Source of the DNA: Branchiostoma belcheri
Taxonomy: Eukaryota > Chordata > Leptocardii > Amphioxiformes > Branchiostomatidae
Direction: 5' to 3'
DNA: 64,000 bases
Assembly: GCF_001625305.1 (NCBI RefSeq)
Contig: NW_017804065.1
Location: 1,342,534 to 1,406,533 of the forward strand
This document shows positions 12,001 to 27,400 of this stretch, piece by piece. The notes under the pieces were generated by a model. The model saw nothing but the letters and a program-made list of their open reading frames with translations. It was not told the DNA's origin and made no database searches. The translations under genes and the position numbers were made by a program. The first letter of the stretch is position 1; each line of letters opens with the position of its first letter.

Positions 12001-15000
12001 TTCAGTAAAGGTGCTTTGAACCCCAAGATAGCCCCACGAATGGTGATGCCAAGACTTACATATGAAGCTCTATTCAAAATCAATACAGATTTGAAGGTCC
12101 TGACCTTGTCCTGACCTCTATTTTCTCCCCATCCTTCTGCTGTCCTATTCAATTCTGGTCCAAGTTTGCTGAAGGATCTCAGGAGAGGTGTTTCAGGGCC
12201 ACCTTCATTATCAAGACCCCTTAATGAGATTACCCATAATCCCACGGTAAGAAGGGGATAGACAGACCAGCCTAGTCATGTCAAAGGTCAGAAAGATGGG
12301 ATCCCAGAAGACTTCTACTCAAATATGAAGTCTAGACCCCAGACAGAAGCTATCATTCAGGCAAGTGCAAGATGTCAATGGGTTTTGAGTTGGAGCATCT
12401 GAGATGTCTCCATACTCATGTTGTGCTGTGATGTACCCAAGGTGGTCGTGCTTTTCCATTTTACAGTTGACAATGAAACTCTTGGGAGGCTTTAATCTGG
12501 ACAAATCAAATTCTGCCTGACTTTGAAATGATAAAAGGTGAAGGTGCCCTCAGTCTGTGTCACTTAATATTTGTGTCAAGTGTATTACTGTGATATTGAC
12601 TAAGGCTAAAACTGATTGGAACAGGGTAGAACCTCTTTAATGTCACAGGTCCACATAATTTTCCCTGGATATATTATCTGGGGATGGTACAGATTGCTTT
12701 GGAAAATGTCATAGCAAATGAAAGGAACCTATTTGCCCTTGACAGGAGTAGGTGATCAACTAGTGAAGGTTTGATTAGTTAGAGTAAACTTTGCATCAAG
12801 TTACTTCGATTTTTTAGAGTCTAAAATGGTAACTTTTTTTAAAATTCAAAATAAGTATTTTTGCTTTGTTAGAGGCTGAGTGAAGATTGTTGATATAACG
12901 GAAGACCATCTGTTGGCATGAATGTAATAGTCAAGATAGTAACAGCTTGGTTAAACTACATTACCCATGTCGTAACAGTTCAACAATGGCCAAGTTGTTT
13001 GAGTTGCTTTTCTTACCTTGTGTTTTATGGATGTTGCCAATACATTGTTTATTTTCCATGAAATACTAAGACCTTTGAAACATGTGTTTGGGCACGTAAG
13101 TATTTCCTGTCAGTCTGCTGATACTAGCCTGACAGTGTGGCCAGTTTTGTTGAGCTATAACATACTTCCTACGTGGCGGCATAGCAGCTGCAGTCTTTAC
13201 AAGTCACACATGACTTCTTACCTAGAACAGTAAAACAGGCATAGACAAAGTAACACTATGTTGACCGAAACCATGCAAATTCATTTTCTCAAAACTGCCT
13301 GTAAATAATGAGACTTTCCCTTCAGACATGAGTTTTCATGTTGATCTTTCGGTTCAGCATTGTTTTTTCTTTTAATTCCAAGAACCAAGAAATTGAATCA
13401 GTGTGGCCTATAGGGGCCAAAATAATACATCAGTCTACAGATTATCACCTTACATATCCATTAGGAACCCTCCACTATAGGATGGTGTACCTAAATAGAC
13501 AACAGTCTATCCTCCACTCACAGAGAGATTAATGGAGTTGATCCCCTAATCCCTTCATTCAACCAAGTAAGAATTGACTCAACCAGATGTTTCTGTATCA
13601 GGACAATTTCAGGAAAATTGATCTAGGATTGTGTATAATCTGCCTAAAAACCTTGCAACTACTTGCCATATTCCCATAAAGTCCTTGCACTCATTGAGAG
13701 GCAATGTAAAAACCATGGTTTGATGGATTAGTAGGTTGATCTGTGATAATTAGAGACTGATTTCTGGGCAAGTGAAGTCAGGTTATGATGGGTGTGGATT
13801 TCAGTGCAGGGGCTTTGGTACCAAAATTGTGTTGGTTATGGGGTTAGGTGAGGAGCAGGGAGAAGGTAATACACTGTCATTTCCAAACATGAAAGAATAC
13901 ATAATTATACAAACAACTAATACTGAGGATTTACTAGACAGCCAGACATGTTTTTGGTGCAATTTGCTGTTGCAATAAAGGTTTACAGTAGCCAGCTGCA
14001 GGTGTGTTGTGGTCAGGTATTTATAGAAGCTGTTTATCCAGGGTGCTTCAGGGCACTCATGGGTCCCTTACAGCTTCAGGTAGCCCTAAAATTAGCGGTT
14101 AGAAGGCTGGATAAACAAGACATCATCCCAGACCTCTGCACTAGGACTCTTCACTAATTACAGCCTAATTGACCTGCTCGTTATGGTGTTTATTTAAGAA
14201 AATCGGAGAAGATGACTCGTGTCAGGATGTTATTTTTGTTTGCACTGCAGTCAGTTGTAATTGGGTTACCTCTAGTCGGTGCAGTGTTGTGATAGTGACC
14301 ATACATTTATAATCAGTGGGAGGCCATGAAAGATAATCTGCCCCCATGCACAACCTTTACATCTTTATAGTGACACCACATGACGGACAACAACCACCCC
14401 CCACTGGCTTGTGGTCTGCAGTTATTCGATGACCTCAGCTTGGGACAGAGGCTGTACAACATCTTTACATCTTTATAATGACCCCCCCTCCTCTGGCTTG
14501 CGGTCTGGCATTATTTGACGACCTCAGCTTGTGATGAAGCTGTAGAAGTGTTTGCAGGTCCCCTACAGTCAACAGTCCGCTGCACCACAGCAGTTCACGC
14601 TGTGTTTACTCATGGCCCAGCTTTCATCTCAAACGACTTCAAAGGCATGGATGGAACGGCCGTCCTCTTTATGGTGCCTCCGTGCTTGTCAGGAGATGAG
14701 GAGGAGCTACTAGTGTTTTCTCCAGATGCATGTTTGTCAGCCCCCTTTCCACTACATGAAGATCGCTGAGCGACCAAAATTGGATTTATGTGATCCTTGG
14801 TTTTATAATTACCAGTGTGCATGATGTTTGAGTATGATTTAAAAGACAATAAAGAATACAAAACGTTAAAAAATTGTTCTTTATCTATTGAATTGATTGA
14901 GTGATTTGTCAATATATAAATTTGGCCCTGTTCTGCACTCTATTCTTCTCACTCCCTAGTGGTTCAGGTTCTAATTGGAACCATAGAAAGGTGGACAGTC

Positions 15001-18000
15001 CTGAGCTGGAGGCATACCTGGGAGATTAACTACCTTCTCCAACAGGAAGCCAAATATTTTCACAAGATGCAGGAGTGTGGGGAAGGTGAATGGGTGAGAA
15101 AACTTGGATACAGTTCACCAGGTCTGGAGCAAGGAGGAACAACTGTTGGGGCAGGCCTGGCTTTCCTCCAGGGGCAACAAGCTGATATGAACACTCAAGC
15201 TTCCCACTGGTGGACATCATCCCTGCAGATGTTCATGGGACTAGACTTTCTTTCATATACTTGCCAGTACAAATGTCGACTTCAAACCAGTATTTGATCA
15301 AGTCGTAATATAAATCTCAGTCAATACACATTCTGAACATCAAAGCAATGGCCACAACATAAGCAGCAACATCTGTACCTGAAATGGTTCTAAATGTAGA
15401 AACCTGGTGTAACTGCATCACCCCCCTCCCTCATCCCTCATCACTCACAAGTGGACAGATGCAGGTAGCAAGTATGTCTTTAATTACTTCTGATGGCATC
15501 CATAAGTCAATAAGAAGCTTCTACAGAGACAAGCCATGTGGGGTCAACAGTCAAGGGCATAAGTAAGGTGACCTGCCAAGATCGATCTGTAAAGACATGC
15601 TTTCAAACTCCTAATGTATACAGAGAGTTTCAGTGGTGGAAACTTCTTGAACCTGTTCCAGTTGAAACTACCTTTCAGTTTAGGATGATGTTAGAAATGG
15701 AACTGAAAATTTTCCTTTGACTTTCAGACATGTATTACTATGCCCGCAGTCAGGTACATTATGAATCGTGATGTCCTGTTAATCAAGTAGGACTGAAATA
15801 TAAGAAGTGTAAAAAGTTCAACAGGGAATAGAGATATCATCCTGTTCCCCTCCTCCATGTGTTCCCCAGACTGTGTTGGCGTATAAATGACAGACTACGT
15901 GCCAGTAGTAAATCCAGCACACTTCTCTGCCTGTGGGCTCACCCTGCTTGTCAAGCTTTCCTTCTTGTCATCTTCCGTTATGGATTAAACTCATCACCTC
16001 AGAGGAAGCAGACCTCCCCACACTCTCCAGTCCTCCCCCAGATTTTCTCCATGTCTCCCTCCATCCCTTTATCACCTGCATCTGTTTTGTATAACTTTCT
16101 GTGAACCTGATTGAAAATTCTCACATGCAGCTTTTTTGCTGCCAACGAAGGAAAGTGTTACCAAGTAAATATTACAAGTCTGAATTTAGAATTTGTTTTT
16201 TAATCAAACTCCACATTGTTATCATACATCCTGTATTTAGAAATAAATTTGTCATTAATAAGATTTCCCTTGCGACATAATGCTCTGTTGGAAAGACAAG
16301 GATGGCAAAGAAGTGCCACCTGTCTGTTACACATGGTACTGCTAAAAGAGATGAAAATTACATGCTCTATTCATGATTGCTCTGCCTTCTAGACACTTAC
16401 ATTTCCTCACTTGAATATTCATGCTTGCAGCATACAAGTAGAAATATGTAACACAGTGTCAAGTACAGAATATCAGTTGCACAATGTATAGCAGAATAGT
16501 GTTATTGTTACTCAAATTGACAGTAATCAAGATATTTGCTTGTGTACTGTGTTTGTTTTTGTGTGGTTAGTTCTGAAGAAAGTAAACCATATTCAGATGA
16601 TGTAAGGAAAGTAACATTGGCCCAATTTTCCATTTTTACAAGAACACTCAATTGATTTCCATTGATTGAACACCAGAAGAAAGGGCACATCACATTCAGT
16701 AATTCTGTCCATTGTCTCACTCTACCATCCCTTTGTCATTTAATTAACAGCAAATAGGGAAGAAATTAACAGCTCTTTGCCTGCAGAAGTGTGTGGCCAT
16801 TTCCTGTGTTTGTTTCTTCCTGCTGGGGTGATTACGCGCCCTGCTGGATATACAAACAAACACTGAGGAGGTGCTAATGAGCTATTGGTGCTCAACAGGC
16901 CGTGAAATCTGCCTACACCATATAGAAGTCACTTCTGTAAAAGGGTTGCACATCCTGGGTATTACAGGTCATGAACAGTGGACACAACTTGTGTGCTCAG
17001 CAAGATTGTTTATAGCTAAAAGGTTTAGAGTATTTTGAAGCTTAGATTTTTCCTCTACTTCTCTGTAACAGTCTGTCTGTGTTTATGTATTCTAGGAATA
17101 CTGGTTCTTACATGCACATTCTTTATAAAAGGTTCAATTGATTTTAATTTCACGTGGAAAAGGACAAGTCAGTATCCCCCATGTCCTGGTAGGTGGGCTT
17201 TGTGTGTGGTGGATGATGGATAGGTGAATGGGGAAACAAGTCTTGTCTGTAAATGCCACAAGCTGGAAAAATCCCCCTTTGGCAGTCATACAAAGTCCTT
17301 CTATCCTGCGCCCTGCAGAGCTTGTTTTTGTAGCCCAGCCTAGTTAACCTGGGAGGTGAGGAGGGTCCTCTGAGGTTGGACCAGTTGAGGCTCCCATGAC
17401 TAAACATACAGGACTAGAGTGCTGACAGAGGACAGGCCAGTCTAGTGAGACACTCCAACTGTAGCCTTCCCCAGGAGGGCTATAGGATGGCAAACAGGGC
17501 TAGCCTGATTAAATCATGCTTATATCCAATGTCCAACTTCGGTCGTGGAAGATCCAAAATTCTAAAATTTTCTACAAACACTGCATTCAACAAATTCACA
17601 GTTATCATGATTATGGAGCTCTATCAACTTTTTATTATTAATTATTTTATACAATTCAAATATTCAAAGGACTGATAAAACTCAATAAGGCAGTTTTATA
17701 AATCAGCAGTTAGGTGCGAAACCATTTTGAGACAGCTCTTATAATCCATCAACAGGAGTCATGTTGCTTGAGTCCTGGTGTTCTTACCTGACAAGTGACT
17801 GAAATGTTACACTGTAGCGGCAACAGAAACACCTCGCCCCACGGGCCTACTCTTACCCCACATGTCTCTCAGCGGAGACTCATTACATGGCTGTAAAAGT
17901 GGAGAGTGTAGAGATGTAAGGATTACTAAGGGAGCAGGAGGGATGATAGATTCAGTCTCAACAATAATAAATATTTGTGACCATGTCAGCTGTCATGTTG

Positions 18001-18483
18001 CAAGCCTCTGTGGATACTGGTGATCCTTCCTCTTCCATCAAACTGTTACAAGACAGAAGAACTGAGGTTGTATAACCTTGACCCTTGGAAAGAACTGTTC
18101 TTCAGGATCATATTCTCACCTGCTGACATGTAACAGTAAACAAGACAAGTTTGATACAGGGCAGAACTTTTTGGTTGTGCTGTTTTCTGATTGTACATAT
18201 TTGTCAAAATTCTGAATGGCACCAGTATTTTTATTGTACATGTTTGTCATAACTCTGACTGGTCTTTCTGAACTGAGTATATGACTTGATGTTTTTTTGT
18301 GTTTATGCAGCCATCTTGCCCAGAACCCCTTCATGTGTGACTGCAACCTGCGCTGGCTGGCCCAGTACCTGCAGGACAACCCCATCGAGACCAGCGGCGC
18401 CCGCTGCGTCATGCCCCGCAGACTGTCTCGGAAACGCATCAGCCAGATCAAAGTGCACAAGTTCCGATGCAGCATGCGGGAGG
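4893..18483 (+). CDS. SLIT: SLIT exons: LRR domain D2 (Robo-binding)
   Basis: Exons are 4893-5034, 5236-5307, 6407-6478, 6580-6651, 7434-7505, 8039-8110, 8932-9003 and 18311-18483. The first is the cysteine-rich N-cap ([14 protein letters not shown]) and the last the C-cap ([16 protein letters not shown], ending KFRC). D2 is the domain whose concave face binds Robo Ig1 in known Slits. Between the caps I count six LRR units, while human and fly D2 have five. The units encoded at 6407-6478 and 6580-6651 share 17 of 24 residues, both starting DLSNN and ending LNSL, and look like a tandem exon duplication. The intron before the C-cap is 9.3 kb, far longer than its neighbours. Confidence 0.93.
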
Positions 18484-21400
18484 GTAAGCAGATGTCAAAT
18501 TATAGTCATTATTTCTTAATAGGAAGTGATGTGATCACACTTTCTGCACACATGGTTTGAAAGTCTGAGGTCACAGGTTCGAATCCCAGACCCCCAGCTG
18601 TGACATGACAGGCTCATGTCTTCTCTTCTAACAATCCTGATAACCTGTATTTAAAGCCTACGAAGAAAAGGTGGACATAATCCCCTCCATTACCCTGGGG
18701 TGGTAGAACCATTATCATATGGCACAGCAGACATTGTGTCTACTCTAACCACACTCATTACTCATTCACAGACTCCTCCTTTTACACTCACTCTTCTGTA
18801 CATACCTGCTGGATGAAGTCAGATTAGGGGATCACATGAGTCATGTATACAGAGATGAACTGTTCATCACTAAATGCCCTGAGTTGACAATATGATATAA
18901 TTATTAATAAAATATAAACATCAATATGTCAAGTTAAATATTCAAGTTAATTTGAGATGACAGGATAACAGGATATGGTCAGTTTTCACCTACCCCCCCT
19001 TCTCAAACTTGGGCCAATTGTAGGTCTCATATCTCCCACAGCTAGAGAGAATGTTGGAGTGCGGAAAGGTTCTGGGCAGTGCAAGGTGGACGATGACTGT
19101 CCTGACCGCTGCATCTGTGAGGGAACCGTGGTGGACTGCACCAACCGCAAACTGGACAGTGTACCAGACGTTATACCATCATACGCCACTGAACTGTGAG
19201 TGGAACCTTTCTGTACCGTTTTGTTTTCACAAGACTACTTGCACACTGTCTACTGATAATGCAAATGCTGCTGTCTTCATCCCAGTTCCATATCTTCTAT
19301 AAACCATGCCACCATCTTTCCACAGTCTGTTGGGAGAGAACGAGATAGTGAAGGTGCACGCGTCCGGCATCTTTAAGAAACTGCCCAACCTCAGGAAGAT
19401 GTAAGTAAAGACAGTCTTGATCAATCACAAACATGTCAAGTCCGATATGCAACAGACATGGCAACAACATGCATGTATCCAGTCAATAATACATTAATTT
19501 TGTACCTGTCCCTTGATAGTATCATCTATAAAATTGACTATTCACTCCTGACTTGTGTATAATTTTTTTTCAGAGACCTACGAAACAATAAGATTGTGGA
19601 GATTGAGGATGATGCTTTTGTTGGAGCTGATGGTGTCACAGAACTGTGAGTTGTCAGGATACCTACTATACAATCTCAATACACTTTATGCTAATATTAG
19701 CTATTATATGCAACATCCTAGTATAGATATGCATTGAGGATATTTTTCTTTAAGTATTTCCTCCACTGGTGCATGAATGGTTTTGATCTGTTGTGTGTGG
19801 GGTAAATTTTAAATTGTGAAAGATTGCTAAGAATACTCCATTCAAATGTAGTCATTCACATTCTGTGTATCAACATTATTCATGTATAACAATGTTTTTA
19901 AGTCAATTTGAAGAAGTCAAGTCATCCATGATAATGTTTTACATTGTAATTTCCTTTAGTTTGTAAGATGTATAACTTTGCAGTCAGTGACGTGTTATTG
20001 TCACTTATTGTCAATATAAAAGGTTGTTTGATAAGGTACTTTTTTCTCCTGGAGTTGGCATTTAAACATCTCTTTGTGATCACTGTAACTTACGAGGCTG
20101 AGCAGACAAGTCAAACAAGAAAATGTGAATTCTGAGACCATGTCATAACACTGTATTTCTAACCATGGCAAACAGTTTTGACCTATGACATGAAGTGACA
20201 CACAAACAGTTCACCAAAGCTTTCTAAGCGTGTGTCTTATGCTACCAAATTAAAAGACCTAATGTTTGTGCTGATGTTTGCCAACTCATCAATTGCTTGC
20301 ACTGTTTTATCTGACACAGAGTTTCCTACCGTCTTTTGCCACCATCATGTACAGCTTAAAACTGGGAACAGAAAAAAATAGCAGGAAAAATGGTGTATAC
20401 AATGTACATGTACAAACATGTAGACCAAATAAATGCTTTTAAAAGCTTACGAAAATCTTCAGACTGTTTGTTGTAAGGGAAAAGTTTGCTTTCTGTAAAA
20501 GCCTAAAAACTGACATTTCAAAAGTCTTACAGCAGGGTGTGAAGTTATGGTGGCAAAAGAACAAGGAAGTCTGAGAAAACCCTTCAGTATTAACCGGAGA
20601 GGTTGGGGTGGAAGTGCCTGTTTTCTCAGCCTCAGCTCATTCGTGCCTCTGTTTTATCGTTCCAAGGCTGCTGACAGATAACAAGCTGGCGGCCGTGAAT
20701 GGGTCCATGTTTAATGGACTGACTGGCTTGAAATCACTGTAAGCCTGCACTGTGCTCGCACTTTTCCTAGTTTTAGTTTTTTTCCATAAATTTTTTCCTA
20801 TTTTGATTTGTCTTAGTGTTTGTTGTTACAACGTTGGTTTTGTCTTGCTGCATTCCTTATACTGTACTAAGAACCTTGTAGTTGAAGCATTCTTTCTAAT
20901 GCCTTGCTTTATAAAAAAAAAGATTTGATCATCTGATTACCACTCTTTACAATGGAAGCACACGGTATGAAGTGATAACTAAATTGCACACTTAAGTGTC
21001 TCACCAATATGTCACAGCATTTCCAAATGCATGAACATAAAACTGAATTTGATGCACCAACTTTGACAAAAAATCACATTGTTTTGCCCAGTTGCCCACT
21101 AAACCACATGCCATTGCTTTGTACAACTTGACAATGCAAAATGACAACTGCTTGCATGCTATACCACATCACCATCTAATTGTATCATAAAATTGTTTTA
21201 CTTTTTTCCATACTCCTTACATTCAACCTCTTTTACATACATGTATCTTAGCTGTCAAGCTTCTCTGCCCCTCATCACTGTCCCATCCATTCATTCCTGT
21301 ACAGTACCAGGAATGAATAGTAACTACATGTACTAGTAAATCTAACCTCAGTGTCACACCACGCATTCAGCAATACAGAACTTATATAGGAGCTGAGATT

Positions 21401-24400
21401 TCAGTATTGGAATCCAGTCCTGTCCTCACACACATTTCTTTTGACTGGATTAATCCATGTCTCGAGACAGACACAACATCTTCTCTACTGGTTGAAGTTG
21501 CTGTGCCTGTCTCACATATGTGTAGATGTCTTTTCCTTAGTCACAGTTGAATTGATCATGTAACTGTCGATTTGTCATGTTTCTAACCATTCCCCTGGTC
21601 TCATTCCTCTCCACAGCCAGGCTTTCCCTTGTGATGCAGCAATAAACTTAGATTGCTGCTTCTTCATATTTCTAACAACCAAGTTTCCCTGTTTGTTTCT
21701 AACCTATTCTTACCTGATTATTGCTGGAGTGGTAGTTGTACGACATACATACCCAGTACTGCTTCGGTAGTAATTGAATAAGAAGGGTTTGTCCTTATAA
21801 TTAAGATCTTTTAATTTTCTGCCTGTCTCCTCTAGATGAGTTTGAGTTCTTTCATTGAGCTGTTGTAGTTCCATGGGAGAGCTGAAACTTTAGAATTTTT
21901 TTGTTGACATTGCAGCAACTTTTGTCCAATCCATGTACATCTGCATATGGCCTACAAATGTATCTTATATGTTCCTAACATATATGTTGTCCTTGAAGTT
22001 TGGAGAGTTCTTTATACTTATTAGATGGTTTTCCTATGTGTTCTTTAGTTTACTAATACCAATTTTGTTTCGTACAACAGTTCTTAATGTCACTTGTAGG
22101 AAATTAACTTAGGTTGTAGCTCTTTTCCCAGATAAGTAGGAAGAGACTCTTTGTGTGATTCTATATTTCTCACCTCATTATCTCACTAACATCTCAATGT
22201 TTGTTTTGGCTTAGAAGTGCATAATCATCACACCAAAACAGTGGAATACAAAGGAATTCCATAAAGTTATGGTGTCACACAGCAGTTTTAAAGTGTATCT
22301 CAGTCGCAGTGTAGAGTGAGATTGGTTCATGTTAGATCTACTCTTGTTCCCAGGATGCTGCGGAGTAACCAAATCAGCTGTGTGAACAACAAGACCTTTG
22401 CTGGCCTGGCCTCTGTCCGACTACTGTACGTGTTATTCTCTTTGATATTGCTGTATACAGTGTTTTGTCTATGATGTTACACTGTATTTGTCTATGATAT
22501 TTTGGTACAAAATGTATTTGCCATCAAGGGAGATTTTGTGTTAGTACAAATAACAGGCAAGGCAAGTCATGTATTCACAGCCACCATCCTAGTTGTAGTT
22601 GGAGCCACATGCCCTCTGTACTTGTGAAGTAGAAGTGAAGGACAGTTACCAATCTCCACTCTATTTGAAATTCTGCAAATGTACATCAGTTTTTATCATG
22701 TCCCATTTTAGCCTGTGACTGAGTGTGAGCTGCCATGATAGTAAATCATCCAAGATGTAGCCAGCTGCTGATTCTTAATCAGCAGCAGTAACTGAGAAAA
22801 TGTCATGGCTGTTGGTGGTACAGTGTTAATCTGCAGGTTCAAAGCCAGGGTCAAGAAAAACCTCCGGGGAAAATTAAGCTAATTAACTCAGCCTTGCACT
22901 GAGATTACCTGATAGAGAGGATATAGACAGACTGGCTGGTCTTATCACAAGCTTCTTATCCATTGGGTCCAAATAGTTTTGCTAAGTAGTCATGTTGTTG
23001 GCTATACACTCAAGGATGTTTTCATAAGTCCCATCAAGGATTTTTCATAAGTCCCATTTTCTATTTCCTTGACAAAGGGCAAGTTATAAATGTGATATGA
23101 AAGAAAAAAACTTAACAGTCTGTTCACTTGAAAATAAATGTTATTTGGTGCTGAATTTTGAATGATAAGATCACAAATATCCTTTTCAGTCAGTTATTGA
23201 CCTTGAGAGATGGTATTTGGAGACAAAAGGTCACAAGTCACAGCAAACACATTCTACCCAATTACCAACTTTCAAGTTGATATTTTCAAGTTCGACACAC
23301 CAACTGCTTGGAACATCACAGGATGCCTCCAATTAACCCCCGTGACCGGCTTAACCCTTGGATCATAAATCTGACTGAAGTTCTCTCCAAGCTCTTTGTA
23401 CTCTGCAGTTCAAATGAGGCCAACATTATCCAATCAGCAGAGTCCTTTTATCTTTGAGTCAGAAGTTTTCAAAGGTTTTAGGAAATCATTGCCTTAAAGG
23501 AGCTAAAAGGATGGAAGAGAAGAGATAATGACATTATAGCATTTAGAAGACAAATACATCATTCTATTTGAAAGGAAAAGCAGTTATCATAGTTAGGATA
23601 GATGATATGCAACCCAATGCTGGCATACACTGATCTCCTGTGTATTTTCTTATCACAGCTCCCTGTATGACAACCGCATTTCTACCGTCCAACCCGGGGC
23701 CTTTGACTCTCTCAGAAGTCTGGCCACACTGTAAGTACATGCTACAAACAGGGTGACAGTCTGGAATGCTATGTACATTTGTACATGTACTTTGCCACTA
23801 TTAAAGACATGGATTCAATAGAAAATTGTCCCTGTCATGTACACCAAATGCTCCTCATCCTTTGTTTGAAGTGCTTCTCCCTGCTGAAATAGCAAAGAAA
23901 TTGTCTGTCTAATCTACATCAAATTCACCTCATCCTTTGCCCTCCATCTGACAGGAACCTTTTGTCCAACCCGTTTAACTGTAACTGCCACCTTGCCTGG
24001 CTGTCTGAGTGGCTGCGAACCAAACGGGTTGTGACTGGAAACCCCCGATGTTACAAACCCTCATATCTACGGGAAATTCCCATCCAAGACATCGCTGTCC
24101 AGGACTTCAAGTGTGACAGTAAGTGCCTAGTATACAACTCCATATGCAGTCTCCTAAATATCTGGCTTTCAATATACATGAAAATTTACCTGACAGTTTT
24201 AGGGTAAAGTTTGCCTTACATCATGCAACCCAATGCCTTACATTCAGTTTATTCAGTCTAGCAGAAGCCCACATTCAAATTTACCCAATAGTTACATTTA
24301 TCTATTTGTGATAGACTCTATCAGCATGAAACTATCCCCTCTGACAACATCAAGACTGACTTCCTTACAATGTTCCCCAGTGGATGATGAAAACAGCTGC

Positions 24401-27400
24401 ATTCCCATCAGCCATTGCCCAGAGATGTGCACGTGCACAGGGACTGTGGTGCGCTGCAGCCGGCAGAACCTCACCCAGTTCCCCAAGGACATCCCGCGAG
24501 CTGTGACCGAGCTGTGAGTACTACTGTACTGTCATTTTGTTTCAACATTGCGGGACTTGATTTCTAAGTAGGAGGAGAAAGAAGGTTTTCATCTTTGCAT
24601 CAATCACTAGTCCTCAAGTCTTGAAACTGGACTACAGTCTACTCGGTTAGCATTGTACATGTACATGTATGTACGAGTTGATCAGACCCACACCTGTTCC
24701 CTGCAGGTACCTGGACATGAACCAGATCAACATCATCCCCAACCTGTCCCACCTGAAGCACCTGACCAGGCTGTGAGTATTGTGTGTTGTTACTGTAGTG
24801 TTACAGTGTGAATAGCACAGTAATATTGAATGTATCCAAGGAGAATCAATCACCTCCTTGATGCAACAACATTTTGATCTTGATATTTATTGGTAACTTC
24901 TTCAGAACTTTTAACTTTTAATTTTAATTAAAATTAGGGTTTATAGCTGATGGTACCAATGATGCCAGTAAAAAATAGATGATTGTATACAGTAACAGTT
25001 GGTGTCTGTGTACACCAAGAATGATCAAGATATAAGAGTTGAACAAATCAAGTTGCCATATACACTTCACCCAGCTACCCAAAGTAGCGAGACCCAAACT
25101 GTCTCCAACTGAGACTACATCCCAACTGTTGACATGTAAACCCTGCAGCCTAGCTATGCCTGCAGTGTGAGGCTAATACATGGCAGGAAGGGTGACCTTG
25201 CTATGCCTGCAGCGTGAGGCTAATACAGGGTAGGGAGGGTGGCAGTGCATGGTGGGATGGTGGTGATGACTTTACAGGGGTTACACGGCACCAGAAGTTG
25301 AGAAATGTTTGAAAAGACCTTGCTTTTGCTGCAAAAAAAAGAATCTAAAAGAGTTATAGGTTTCTTTTTGGACAAAAGAAGATGTAATATTTTTACAAAA
25401 GCACTGAACCAAAGGAAAGTTTGTATAGTTGGCGACTATGGCCATCATACAGTACCCGAGCTTTGTTACAAACTGAAGACCACTATTCAATTGGAAAGTA
25501 ATGTTTTCCCTGACATTTCTGCAGCTGTGGTGCCTCCTGCATGGTTTGTTGCAGTACTAATGATTGTGGTGTTTGTCTGCCAGCTTCTATTTCCCAACAT
25601 GCACCACAACCCGTAGCCTGACGCACCTCTCTCCCATTTCTTCCTCCCCCGTTTATTTTAGAGATCTGAGTAACAACATGATTAGCAAAATTTCCAACAA
25701 CGCCATTGCGAACCTGACCCAACTCTCCACTCTGTAAGTACCCGCCACAGTAAGACCTGTACAGCGAACTTCAAACGACCATCACAGTTCACAAGCCTTG
25801 TGGTGCCACTTAACTGTACCAGCAGAGTCCGCGTTAGGATAACTGGTGTTAACCAATCACAGACCTCTGTGTTGATGCTGTTGCTTTGGGTGGTTTTACT
25901 TGCTTGCTTCTCGTGATTGGCTGGTTTGTTCTGGTGTACTCTGTGCTGTGATTGGTCAGAATCCTGCCTAAGCTTCTACCATGGAACAAGGATGGTCACT
26001 TGAAGTTCACTGTCAGAGATAGGTACTGGTATTATATTTCACTTTCAATGGGCATCCACATAAGAGCACAAACCTAATTCAAGTATGAACAAAGAACTGT
26101 CTGGGAAGGGAAATAATTTCCATGCCATATGTATAAAGTACTGATTTTTGTTTCACTCAAAAGACCAACAAATTCTTACATGTACAGATAGTGAATACTG
26201 ATGACTGCAGCCAGTATTAACAGTGTGTGCCTCAGCTGAATGTGTAACAATGCTGCATAGTGCACAGTTGTTACAGCGAGAGGAGAAGAACATTTCTGGG
26301 ATTCGCCTACAGATAGTCAGACCCTTTCTTTGTGCGTGCAAAAGTGAACGACTCTTACTGGAGATTAATTCTTTTCCTGCAGGATTTTGAGCTACAACAA
26401 CCTGCGCTGCATCTCACCCAAGGCCTTTGCAGGACTGAAGGCTCTGCGGATTTTGTAAGTAAAGAAAGAATCTTATCAGTGCAAGTTGTCTGGCGTAATC
26501 TATGAGATGTATTCTCAAAGAAGGTCCAACTTCCTGTTTCCTTCTTCAAATCTAGATATCCTTTGACCCTGTATAATGGACAAAGTGGGTGGGTTTTAAA
26601 TCTTCCTTAAGCTTGCTTACTTATGTCTGGTACATGGCTGGACACAATGGAAGGTTGGTGTTGAATATATGTTTATGACTATAAGACGCTTAGCTTTGTC
26701 TGCAGAATCAGCTTGTTTTTACAAAACAAAGACTGTTGGGCTTTGAATGGAGATGACTTGGACATTTTGAATAGCTGCTGTTACAGAAGACTTAAGGTAG
26801 AATATCTCACAGGTGGTGATGTTTATAGAGACTCAGGATGAATCTGGTCTATCAGGAAAGGTCATGACAACAAACTGTGGAACCGCATAGGAAACAGGAA
26901 AATGGTGGGATTGCCGGGGATTTGTAGTCTGAAGATTTAAGAACTCGGTTGACAGGTAGAGATAAAAGACTTAGCCTTTCTTTTCAGTGAGCCACATTCT
27001 TCACATAGTTTCTCATCCCACCCCTATGGCACTCTTCCCAAAGACATATTCAACTGAATGTTGTTTTCTAGATAAACCATCAATTATAACGTACCACAAA
27101 CAGCTAAAGCCTATATCTTTTTCTCAAGGATATGATAATAATCAAATTGAGTTGTATGAAGATCTCTTTCTGCCCAAACAGATACTACTTTTCTCCTGTG
27201 ATCAAACATCAGATGTCTCTGCTTTGTTGCGAGCCAGCATTCCTGATAAGCAATGTGCAAATGTATGAACTGTTCCAGCCAGCTGCATAGCTAAGGCTAT
27301 GTTTGACCTCTGCCTGTCTTCCACTACTGTAGGTCTCTCCATGGTAACCAGCTGTCCACCATCCCGCAGGAGGCATTCAAGGACCTGCAGTCCCTGTCAC

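Larger units (their letters stand above)
9004..18310. other. 9.3 kb SLIT intron without recognised genes
   Basis: This is the largest gap between Slit exons in the window. It contains a TG/GAGT microsatellite (9047-9125) and an imperfect duplication (14350-14531). Vertebrate Slit genes host the microRNA mir-218 in an intron of this general region, but I found no match to that mature sequence. Several small open frames here have no recognisable protein. Confidence 0.6.

Noticed and set aside
14515-14769. 84-codon open frame in the large Slit intron
   Set aside because: No recognisable domain and it overlaps an imperfect duplication; treated as chance.
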